From Rhodospirillaceae bacterium (GTDB taxonomy: Bacteria; Pseudomonadota; Alphaproteobacteria; Rhodospirillales; Rhodospirillaceae), in contig JAFGWD010000318.1 in the NCBI GenBank assembly GCA_016937315.1, forward strand, positions 1-8,585: a stretch of DNA of 8,585 nt. The letters are read 5' to 3'. Of this stretch, positions 1 through 7,081 are shown in pieces. The notes under the pieces were generated by a model, which saw only the letters and a list, made by a program, of their open reading frames with translations, was not told the origin of the DNA and searched no databases. Numbering within the stretch: position 1 is the stretch's first letter; each line of letters starts with the position of its first letter. A program made the position numbers and the translations under genes.

Positions 1-639
1 GGACCGGGAGGGACCAGTCTGTCAAAGCGTGACGGCGCTCAGGCGGTGCGTGATTTCCGGGCCGAGGGGGTGGAAGCGGGGCCTTTGTGCGCCATGCTGG
101 CCAGCCTGGGGACAGCGGAAGCGGCCGATCCATCGGCCAGCCTCACGCAGTTGGTGGCGGCCTTTGATATTCATCATTTTGGTCGCGCACAGCCGCAGTT
201 CGATCCGGTGGAGTTGACGACGCTGTCGTCTCGCTATCTGCATGGTCTTGGATTCGATGCCGCACGTCCGCATCTTGTGGATATGGGCATTGACGAAGTG
301 GATGAGGCCTTTTGGTTGGCGGTGCGGTCCAATTTGACGCGGTTTGCTGATGCGTTGACGTGGTGGAAAGTGATCCACGATCCGCTCATGCCCCTGATTG
401 AAGACGAGGAGGTTTGTGCGGCGGCTGCGGCGTGTTTGCCGCCGGAGCCTTGGGGTGATGCAACGTGGTCGGAGGTCTCTGCTGCTGTGAAAGCGGCAAC
501 CGGACGTAAGGGCCGTGCTTTGTTCCATCCATTGCGCCTTGCCTTGACGGGGCGAGAAAATGGTCCTGAATTGAAGGCGTTATTGCCGATGATTGGACGG
601 GCGCGGGCTTTTGCGCGACTGTCCGGTCAGGCCGCCTAA
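1..639 (+). CDS. gltX: Glutamyl-tRNA synthetase, C-terminal part (5' end outside window)
   Basis: This is a partial gene. The frame is open from the first base and ends at TAA 637-639, giving 212 residues of the C-terminal part of a class I glutamyl-tRNA synthetase, the cytoplasmic enzyme that charges tRNA-Glu (and often tRNA-Gln in alphaproteobacteria) with glutamate. The ATP-binding KMSKS-type loop appears as SLSKR at residues 6-10 of the fragment. The first Lys of the usual KLSKR is Ser here, which I recall as common in alphaproteobacterial enzymes. The rest is the helical anticodon-binding region, with the patterns FDIHHFGRAQPQFDP, a WW pair near residue 120 and the conserved ending GRKGRALFHPLRLALTGRE. 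The GTG at position 46 is not the start, because the SLSKR motif lies upstream of it. The cysS gene follows after 27 bases, so the two synthetase genes are probably cotranscribed. Family identity is clear; which gltX paralogue this is cannot be told without the N-terminal part. Confidence 0.93.
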   Translation, partial: GPGGTSLSKRDGAQAVRDFRAEGVEAGPLCAMLASLGTAEAADPSASLTQLVAAFDIHHFGRAQPQFDPVELTTLSSRYLHGLGFDAARPHLVDMGIDEVDEAFWLAVRSNLTRFADALTWWKVIHDPLMPLIEDEEVCAAAAACLPPEPWGDATWSEVSAAVKAATGRKGRALFHPLRLALTGRENGPELKALLPMIGRARAFARLSGQAA

Positions 640-652
640 ATTCTTGCGGACG

Positions 653-658
653 AAAGGA
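653..658 (+). promoter_or_regulatory. Ribosome binding site of cysS
   Basis: The sequence AAAGGA lies 8 bases upstream of GTG 667. It supports the GTG as the cysS start: no other start codon in this frame is as well placed, and the resulting protein puts the HIGH-type motif at the expected distance from the N-terminus. Confidence 0.7.
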
Positions 659-666
659 AATTTGAC

Positions 667-2061
667 GTGGCATTGTGCGTTTACAATACGTTGACCCGAA
701 CCAAAGACACCTTTGTGCCGTTGGAACCGGATCATATCCGAATGTATGTCTGTGGCCCGACGGTTTATGACCGTGCCCATATTGGTAATGCGCGTCCGGT
801 GGTGGTGTTCGATACGTTGTATCGGTTGTTGAAGTGCCTTTATCCGCGCGTCACTTATGCTCGCAATATCACGGATGTGGATGACAAGATCAATGCGCGG
901 GCTAAGGAATCCGGGCGGACTATCCGCGATATCACGGAAGAAACCACGGCTCATTATCATGAAGACATGGATGCGCTGAATGCCTTGCGTCCCGATGTCG
1001 AACCTCGTGCTACCGAGCACATTGCCGAAATGATTGCGTTGATCTCGGTCCTTATCGACAAGGGCCACGCCTATACGGCGGATGGTCATGTGTTGTTTTC
1101 CGTCGCCTCAATGGCCGATTACGGTGCTTTGTCGCGTCGCAGTCAGGACGAGATGATTGCGGGTGCCCGTGTCGAGGTTGCGCCGTACAAGAAAGATCCC
1201 GGTGATTTTGTGCTGTGGAAGCCGTCTTCCGACGATCTGCCGGGGTGGGATAGTCCATGGGGGCGGGGGCGTCCAGGTTGGCACATCGAGTGTTCGGCGA
1301 TGAGTGGCAAATACCTCGGTGAAAGCTTTGATATTCATGGTGGGGGGCAGGATCTGGTGTTTCCACACCATGAGAACGAGATTGCCCAATCTACGTGTGC
1401 TCATGGGCCTGGAACCTTTGCACGCTATTGGATGCACAACGGTTATTTGATGGTTGAAGGCGAGAAAATGTCCAAGTCTCTGGGCAATTTCTTTACGGTC
1501 CACGATCTTTTGGCAAAAGCGCCAGGAGAGGCGATTCGCTTGACCTTGTTGGCCACGCACTATCACCAGCCTTTGAATTGGACCGATGAGGGTTTGCTTC
1601 AGGCGCGTCAAACTTTGGACCGATTTTATACCGCCTTGTCGCGGGTGTCTGAGGTTCCTGCCGATGATGACGGAGCCGAAGCGGTCTTGCAGCCGGTTTT
1701 GGACGCGTTGCAAGATGATCTCAACACGCCGGCGGCGATTGCCGTGATGCACGACATTGCGGGCCGTCTGAATAAAGCTGAGACTCGCGGTGAGCAGGCG
1801 ATTCTCAAGTCTGCCCTGCAACAGGCGGGGGGGCTTTTGGGGATTCTGGCGATGACGCCGGAGGCATGGCGACGTGGTGCGGGGTCTGCGACTAAAGAAG
1901 GAGCCGTAAACGATGCCGAAATCGATGCCTTAGTTGCGGCGCGAACCGCTGCCCGTGCGGGTCGCAACTTCGCGGAAGCGGATCGCCTGCGTAAGGAGCT
2001 GTCTTCAAACGGTATTTTGTTGGAAGATGGACCGAATGGCACACTTTGGCGGCGCGAGTAG
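667..2061 (+). CDS. cysS: Cysteinyl-tRNA synthetase
   Basis: This cytoplasmic class I aminoacyl-tRNA synthetase joins cysteine to tRNA-Cys using ATP. The protein has 464 residues, close to the 461 of the E. coli enzyme. The N-terminal Rossmann fold has the CGPTVYD segment at 29-35 followed by the HIGH-type motif HIGN at 38-41. The four expected zinc ligands are present at Cys29, Cys209, His234 and Glu238; the zinc selects cysteine over serine. The KMSKS loop is perfect at 267-271. A helical DALR-like anticodon-binding region and the terminal EADRLRKEL segment complete the protein, so nothing is truncated. It starts with GTG behind a good ribosome binding site, 27 bases after gltX, which suggests one operon. 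No obvious terminator follows it. I see no defect or unusual domain. Confidence 0.97.
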   Translation: MALCVYNTLTRTKDTFVPLEPDHIRMYVCGPTVYDRAHIGNARPVVVFDTLYRLLKCLYPRVTYARNITDVDDKINARAKESGRTIRDITEETTAHYHEDMDALNALRPDVEPRATEHIAEMIALISVLIDKGHAYTADGHVLFSVASMADYGALSRRSQDEMIAGARVEVAPYKKDPGDFVLWKPSSDDLPGWDSPWGRGRPGWHIECSAMSGKYLGESFDIHGGGQDLVFPHHENEIAQSTCAHGPGTFARYWMHNGYLMVEGEKMSKSLGNFFTVHDLLAKAPGEAIRLTLLATHYHQPLNWTDEGLLQARQTLDRFYTALSRVSEVPADDDGAEAVLQPVLDALQDDLNTPAAIAVMHDIAGRLNKAETRGEQAILKSALQQAGGLLGILAMTPEAWRRGAGSATKEGAVNDAEIDALVAARTAARAGRNFAEADRLRKELSSNGILLEDGPNGTLWRRE

Positions 2062-2228
2062 AGGCCCTGCATTTTTGCGCGTAAGGATGGTATCCAACGG
2101 AAAATGTGTGTATCACAATCGATTTGTGGTGGCGAATGAACCAATAACCATTCATACCTTAGGGTAGGTTTTGGGGTCGTGTGATCATGTTTCGTATGCA
2201 AATTGGAAAATCTGTTTCGCTTTGTGCC

Positions 2229-2232
2229 GGAG
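2229..2232 (+). promoter_or_regulatory. Candidate ribosome binding site for the REC-PAS-GGDEF-EAL gene
   Basis: GGAG lies 9 bases before GTG 2242 and is the best-spaced Shine-Dalgarno match near the start of the long reading frame. The competing ATG 2269 has GAGGG only about 3 bases upstream, which is too close. ATG 2287 has only a weak AGAG at suitable distance. The frame stays open back to TTG 2203. The start is therefore uncertain, although all choices keep the receiver domain whole. Confidence 0.4.
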
Positions 2233-2241
2233 ATCGTGGCA

Positions 2242-5200
2242 GTGAGTGATGGTGTCGCGACGAGGGTTATGGCAGAGCAAAAAACCATGAGCCTCCACCG
2301 GATTCTTTTGGTGGAAGATGATGTGCGGCACGCCCGTCTGGTTCAGATGTTCCTGAAGAAAGACGACGCGGCGATGGTTGCCGAAGTTGATGTCGTGGAG
2401 ACTCTGCCTCAGGCACGGTGTCATATCGCGGAACATACCTACGATGCGATTCTACTGGATTTGGGCTTGTCCGACGCATGCGGTTTGGACGTGCTGCGTG
2501 TTATTTTAGCGGATGCGCCGGATGTGCCAGTTTTGGTCCTGGTTGCGGCCAAGGATGAGCGACAAGCGGCCGAAGCGGTACGCATGGGGGCTCAGGATTT
2601 TCTGATTAAGGACGGTTTGGATCGCCAGCAATTGCACCGCGTTGTGGCCTATGCTGTTCTGCGTAAGACCCTGTTGCGTAACGGTATTGCTGAGGGCATC
2701 ACGCAAAGCATTCTGAGCGGCACACACAACGCGGTCCTGGCTTTTATGCCTTTGGACGCGGGGGGGCATCTGCGTTGGCGGGTGACCTTGGCCAATCCGC
2801 CGTGTGAGGCGATTTTTGGTCGTGCGTTGCGGGATATCGAAGGCGCTTGGCTGGACGAGGTCCTGGCCGGGCGATTGCTCTTTGGAATTGAGAGTATACT
2901 CGAAAATACGTTGAAAATGGGGAAGGTGTGCCAGCACCAGGTGTGTTTGCAGGAAGAGTTGGTTTCGCGTTGGCTGCTTTTGGATGCAATCCCGTGCGTG
3001 GGGGGCGTTGCCATGACGTTGACCGATATCACGCAAATGAAGGTGCGTGAGGATGAACTCCTGACCGCTCAAGGGGTGGCGCAGAAGGCACTGGATGATA
3101 AACTCGGGCTTTTGCACGCTCTTGGGCAAAAGGTTCCGGGTGCGTTGCAACGGATCATGGGGCGCCTGGACAACGCCGCTGAGGCGTTGGTCGAAGGCCG
3201 TCAGGTCGCACATGTGGATTCTGATCTTTCTGGTGCACGGGCCGAAGCTGCAGCTTTGTTGGTTGATGTTGAAGCACTCATCAATTTGCGCCAAAGTGCT
3301 GGATTTGCCTATTTAGGGGCTGATTATTTATCGGTTCTAGAAATGTCGCCAGATCTGTCGGCAGTGGTGCGTGCCGCTGACGGTGCGATCCTGTTTATGA
3401 ATGGGGTGGGGCGGCAGATATTGGGCCTTGATGCGGATGTAAATTTATCCGCCATATCCTTTTTCGATTACGTACCCTCGGATTATGCGGTTTTGTTTGA
3501 ATCCGGGGTCGATGCCTTACGTGGGGAGGCCACGCGGGTTCCGATGCATTTGGAATGCGCCGATGGGCATTTGATTGATGTCGAGCTTTTGGTCATGGAT
3601 TGTCCAGCGGTGGGGGTGAAAGAGTGGGCCGGTCAGGACTTGGTTCTGGTTTCGGCTGTGGACACGACACGCCGTAATCGTGCCTCGCGTCGGATCATTG
3701 CACGCGAAGAACAGCTTCGCAAAATCATGGACAATGTTGCCGATGCGATTGTCGTGGTGGACGAAAAGGGGCAGATTGAAACCCTGAACCGTGCCACGGA
3801 AAAGGCTTTTGGGATTACGGCCCGTGAACTGGTTGGGACGGGTGTTGGGCGTCTGTTGGGGCCAGTTGATGGTGGTCTGGATCGTCCGGCCAGTGGGTTG
3901 GAGGTCTTTCTGAGTGGAGGATATCCGGCCCGCATTACGGGCTGGCGGCGGCATCTTGGGCGGCGTGCCGATGGGGATCTGTTCCCCATTGAAATTGCGG
4001 TACGTGATTTGAATCTTGGTGAACGTCACCTGTTTATTGGTTTGATTCGCGATATTTCCGAACGCGTCGCCTATGAGGAGAACATCCTCTATATGGCGAC
4101 TCATGACTTGTTGACGACGCTCGCCAATCGTACAAATTTTCACGAAGAACTGAGCCGCGTTCTGAACGTCTCTGAGGCTAAGGGGCAACGTTTGGGGCTG
4201 TTGTTCTTCGATCTTGATCATTTTAAGGCGATTAACGACACCTTCGGTCACTTGGTTGGTGACCGTATTCTTTCGGTGTTTGCGAAGCGACTGCTTAAAG
4301 TTCTGGCTGAGCGGGCACGTCTTGTCGCACGTTTGTCTGCGGATGAGTTTGTTGCCATCGTTGAGGATTCCGGTGGGACAGCGGAATTGTTGCCGCTTGC
4401 TAACCGGGTTTCGGAGGCGGTGCAAAAGCCGGTTATTGTCGAAAATCATGACATCCGTATTTCTTGCGGTATTGGTATTGCGGAGTTTCCCGATGCCGGG
4501 TCGACGCCCGAAGAGTTGATGCGTGGCGCGGAATTTGCGGTACGGACGGCGAAAACATTGGGGCGGAATTCGATTCAGCTTTATGACGAGGCCTTAAGCT
4601 CTTCTCTGATTTATCGCCAGAAGTTGGAAACCGCGTTGAGTACGGCGCTGGATGGTGACGAGTTCCAGGTTTACTACCAGCCTAAGATCGACTTACAGAC
4701 CGGTTGCTTGACGGGGGCCGAGGCTTTGATTCGGTGGTTCCATCCCGATTTGGGGCTGGTTTCACCGGTGGAATTCATTCCGATTGCTGAAGAAACTGGG
4801 CAAATCCGTGACATTGGGCAATGGGTTTTGCACCAAGTCTGTAGCGATCAGGCGGAATGGTTGGAGGCTGGGGGGAAGGTGGTCCCTGTGGCTGTTAACT
4901 TGTCTGCGGTGCAATTCCGGGATTCCAAATTGGATGTTTTGTTGCGTACGATTTTAGAAGAGTACGGAATTCCGCCGCATTTGTTGGAACTGGAACTGAC
5001 CGAAAGTGCACTGGTCGAAGATATTGATCAGACGGTGGAGACCTTAGGTCGCTTGAAAGCCTTGGGCTTAACCATCGCGATTGATGATTTTGGGTCTGGG
5101 TATTCGTCGTTTGGCTATTTGACGCGGTTTCCGATTGATTTTCTGAAGATTGATCGCTCTTTTGTCTGCAATATTCCGTCAAGTACGGACGATATGACCG

Positions 5201-5394
5201 TGACACGTGCGATCATCGGAATGGCAAAGAATTTGAACCTGAAATTGGTTGCCGAAGGTGTGGAAACCGTTGAACAAGCCCGTTTTCTGAAAGACCATGG
5301 GTGCGATATGGCGCAGGGATATCTTTACAGTCGTCCTGTTCCAGTGGACGTGTTTCGGCGCTTGGTTGAGGACGGTGTGCCTCAGGTTCTGTGA
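2242..5394 (+). CDS. REC-PAS-GGDEF-EAL protein, probable c-di-GMP phosphodiesterase
   Basis: This is a large cytoplasmic signalling protein of about 1050 residues (numbered from GTG 2242) with no visible signal peptide or membrane segment. It opens with a response-regulator receiver (about 17-140) with the acidic pair in LLVEDD, phosphoacceptor Asp73 in ILLDLGL and Lys123; the switch Thr/Ser is Val101. PAS-like regions follow near 150-270, 365-475 and 490-605, the last being the clearest, with a helical linker between the first two. The GGDEF domain (about 617-777) carries SADEF at 699-703, LTTLANR in place of LTGLPNR, and no RxxD inhibitory site, so cyclase activity is doubtful. The EAL domain (about 790-1043) keeps EAL 827-829, NLSAVQF, ELTES, the Asp pair 948-949, LKIDRSF and AEGVE with Glu1005, so c-di-GMP hydrolysis is likely. 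A partner histidine kinase is not visible. ATG 2269 or 2287 could be the true start. Confidence 0.88.
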   Translation: MSDGVATRVMAEQKTMSLHRILLVEDDVRHARLVQMFLKKDDAAMVAEVDVVETLPQARCHIAEHTYDAILLDLGLSDACGLDVLRVILADAPDVPVLVLVAAKDERQAAEAVRMGAQDFLIKDGLDRQQLHRVVAYAVLRKTLLRNGIAEGITQSILSGTHNAVLAFMPLDAGGHLRWRVTLANPPCEAIFGRALRDIEGAWLDEVLAGRLLFGIESILENTLKMGKVCQHQVCLQEELVSRWLLLDAIPCVGGVAMTLTDITQMKVREDELLTAQGVAQKALDDKLGLLHALGQKVPGALQRIMGRLDNAAEALVEGRQVAHVDSDLSGARAEAAALLVDVEALINLRQSAGFAYLGADYLSVLEMSPDLSAVVRAADGAILFMNGVGRQILGLDADVNLSAISFFDYVPSDYAVLFESGVDALRGEATRVPMHLECADGHLIDVELLVMDCPAVGVKEWAGQDLVLVSAVDTTRRNRASRRIIAREEQLRKIMDNVADAIVVVDEKGQIETLNRATEKAFGITARELVGTGVGRLLGPVDGGLDRPASGLEVFLSGGYPARITGWRRHLGRRADGDLFPIEIAVRDLNLGERHLFIGLIRDISERVAYEENILYMATHDLLTTLANRTNFHEELSRVLNVSEAKGQRLGLLFFDLDHFKAINDTFGHLVGDRILSVFAKRLLKVLAERARLVARLSADEFVAIVEDSGGTAELLPLANRVSEAVQKPVIVENHDIRISCGIGIAEFPDAGSTPEELMRGAEFAVRTAKTLGRNSIQLYDEALSSSLIYRQKLETALSTALDGDEFQVYYQPKIDLQTGCLTGAEALIRWFHPDLGLVSPVEFIPIAEETGQIRDIGQWVLHQVCSDQAEWLEAGGKVVPVAVNLSAVQFRDSKLDVLLRTILEEYGIPPHLLELELTESALVEDIDQTVETLGRLKALGLTIAIDDFGSGYSSFGYLTRFPIDFLKIDRSFVCNIPSSTDDMTVTRAIIGMAKNLNLKLVAEGVETVEQARFLKDHGCDMAQGYLYSRPVPVDVFRRLVEDGVPQVL

Positions 5395-5428
5395 AGTCTC
5401 CCCGGAATTTCTTGAGATTCGTGCCGTT

Positions 5429-5473
5429 TTGCCGCATTTTCATCGATCTTGTACGGATGGTCCCGTGCGGCAA
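5429..5473 (+). promoter_or_regulatory. Inverted repeat in the cimA leader (possible regulatory hairpin)
   Basis: TTGCCGCA at 5429-5436 is a perfect 8-base inverted match to TGCGGCAA at 5466-5473, with a 29-base loop. Inside the loop, GTACGG (5451-5456) can pair with CCGTGC (5463-5468) around a 6-base loop. The two stems share bases 5466-5468 and so cannot form fully together. The outer stem ends three bases before the cimA ribosome binding site. No T-run follows, so this is not a classical terminator. A regulatory role is inference; it may simply be chance in GC-rich sequence. Confidence 0.25.
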
Positions 5474-5475
5474 GC

Positions 5476-5479
5476 GAGG
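5476..5479 (+). promoter_or_regulatory. Ribosome binding site of cimA
   Basis: GAGG lies 9 bases before ATG 5489. A TGA in the cimA frame at 5483-5485, just two codons upstream, excludes any earlier start, so the start of cimA is firmly set. Confidence 0.65.
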
Positions 5480-5488
5480 CGATGAGGC

Positions 5489-7081
5489 ATGAGCGGTAAC
5501 CGCGTTTACCTATACGACAGTACTCTGCGTGATGGCGCACAGACGCAAGGTGTGGATTTTACCGCCGCCGATAAGGTGGCGATTGCGTCGGAGCTGGATC
5601 GTCTGGGGATTGATTATATTGAAGGCGGTTGGCCGGGGGCGAATGCCACCGATGATCAGTTTTTTGCCGCTCCGCCCACGCTCCGCCATGCGCGTCTGGC
5701 CGCTTTTGGAATGACGCGACGGATTGGGCGCAGTGCCGATAATGATCCGGGCTTCCAGGCTTTGCTGACGACGCAGGCGCGTGTTGTCACTCTGGTTGGT
5801 AAAGCCTGGGCGCATCAGGTGAAGGTGGCGTTGTCCGCTGATACCGGCGAAAACCTGAAAATGGTTGGCGACAGTGTGAAAGCGGCGCTGAAGCGTGTCG
5901 ATGAAGTTCTGTTCGATGCTGAGCATTTTTTCGATGGCTTTAAGGAAGATCCAGATTATGCCGTAGCTTGCCTGGAGGAAGCTTATCAGGCAGGTGCTCG
6001 CTGGATGGTTCTGTGTGACACCAATGGGGGTACGCTGCCGCACGAAATTGGTGAGATCGTGACGGCGGTAACTCAGCGGATTCCCGGCGATCATTTGGGG
6101 ATTCACTGCCATAATGACACCGAAAATGCGGTGGCCAATTCGTTGACGGCAGTTTTGGCCGGGGTCCGTCAGGTGCAGGGAACCTTGAACGGTTTGGGTG
6201 AGCGCTGCGGCAATGCCAATTTGGTGTCGCTGATTCCGACTCTGCTCTTAAAAATGGGCATGGAAACCGGCGTGACCGAAGCGGGTCTGCGGCATTTGAA
6301 GACCAGCTCACACATGTTGGATGAACGTCTCAATCGTGCGCCTAACCGCCATGCGCCCTATGTTGGCGGCAGTGCTTTTGCACACAAGGGTGGCCTGCAT
6401 GCTTCGGCAGTGGCAAAAGACCCGGCGTGTTATGAACACGTTGATCCAGAGACCGTGGGCAATATGCGGCGCGTGGTGATTTCCGATCAGTCGGGACGCT
6501 CCAACATTCTGGCACGCTTGGCGGAGGCGGGAATTGCTGTGGATCCGGATGATCCGCGCATCAACACCTTGCTGGCCGAGGTGAAGGACAAGGAAGCCGA
6601 CGGGCTGACTTTTGATGGCGCGGATGCCAGCTTTGAACTGTTCGCCCGGCGTTATCTGGGGGGGGTGCCGGAATTCTTCCAGGTGCACTCCTTCCGGGTC
6701 ATTGACGAGCGGCGTTACAATGCCAAAGGTGAGCTGATCCATGTTTCCGAAGCCACCGCACGCATTCTGGTCAACGATGTCTATTCCATGGAGGCTGGGG
6801 AAGGTCATGGCCCGGTCAACGCGTTGGATGCGGCTTTGCGTAAGGTGTTGGTGCCAGCATTTCCAGAGCTTATGCGCTTGGCTCTGGTTGACTATAAAGT
6901 GCGGATCATGGCACCGGAACGCGGCACTGCGGCAGTGACACGGGTGATGATCGAAAGCACCAACACCGCAACCGGGGCGCGGTGGACGACGGTGGGGATT
7001 TCCGAGGACATCATTGATGCCTCGTTTAATGCTTTGCATGACAGCATTGTTTATTTCTTGATGGGGGCGGCAGCACACTGA
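5489..7081 (+). CDS. cimA: (R)-citramalate synthase
   Basis: The enzyme condenses acetyl-CoA with pyruvate to give (R)-citramalate, the entry to the threonine-independent route to 2-oxobutyrate and isoleucine. At 530 residues it has the usual length of the CimA branch of the 2-isopropylmalate synthase family. The TIM barrel (about 5-275) starts with YDSTLRDGAQ, giving Arg14 and metal ligand Asp15. HCHND at 206-210 supplies His206 and His208, and GERCGNAN supplies Asn242. The linker has HKGGLH at 299-304. The C-terminal part (about 390-525), with GEGHGPVNALDAALRKVL, is the LeuA-type regulatory dimer domain, where isoleucine normally inhibits. A 2-isopropylmalate or homocitrate synthase is less likely because the YDSTLRDGAQTQGV opening and the overall length fit CimA. 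The start is fixed by an in-frame stop two codons upstream. The stop TGA overlaps the ATG of the next gene by one base, so the two are probably translationally coupled. Confidence 0.95.
   Translation: MSGNRVYLYDSTLRDGAQTQGVDFTAADKVAIASELDRLGIDYIEGGWPGANATDDQFFAAPPTLRHARLAAFGMTRRIGRSADNDPGFQALLTTQARVVTLVGKAWAHQVKVALSADTGENLKMVGDSVKAALKRVDEVLFDAEHFFDGFKEDPDYAVACLEEAYQAGARWMVLCDTNGGTLPHEIGEIVTAVTQRIPGDHLGIHCHNDTENAVANSLTAVLAGVRQVQGTLNGLGERCGNANLVSLIPTLLLKMGMETGVTEAGLRHLKTSSHMLDERLNRAPNRHAPYVGGSAFAHKGGLHASAVAKDPACYEHVDPETVGNMRRVVISDQSGRSNILARLAEAGIAVDPDDPRINTLLAEVKDKEADGLTFDGADASFELFARRYLGGVPEFFQVHSFRVIDERRYNAKGELIHVSEATARILVNDVYSMEAGEGHGPVNALDAALRKVLVPAFPELMRLALVDYKVRIMAPERGTAAVTRVMIESTNTATGARWTTVGISEDIIDASFNALHDSIVYFLMGAAAH

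Noticed and set aside
1108..1821. Minus-strand open frame of 237 codons within cysS
   Set aside because: The cysS frame carries all catalytic motifs through this region, and the antisense product resembles nothing known.
2134..2153. Inverted repeat GAATG / CATTC with a 10-base loop in the gap after cysS
   Set aside because: Arms of only five bases with no extension and no T-run; too weak to call an operator or terminator.
2171..2200. Possible promoter TTGGGG / TATGCA with 18-base spacing before the signalling gene
   Set aside because: Both boxes match the consensus poorly (about half the positions), which is expected by chance in a 180-base gap. A promoter in this gap is plausible but cannot be placed.
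3517..4449. Minus-strand open frame of 310 codons opposite the PAS/GGDEF region
   Set aside because: The opposite strand encodes clear PAS and GGDEF domains, and the antisense product has no recognisable motif and a skewed composition.
5405..5420. Small AT-rich hairpin GAATTT / AGATTC just after the signalling gene
   Set aside because: Six weak pairs including a G-T wobble, and no continuous T-run after it, so it does not qualify as an intrinsic terminator.
5457..5492. Eleven-codon open frame (MVPCGKRGDEA) whose TGA overlaps the cimA ATG, as a possible leader peptide
   Set aside because: There is no ribosome binding site in front of it and no isoleucine, leucine or valine run that would suggest attenuation; short overlapping frames like this arise by chance.
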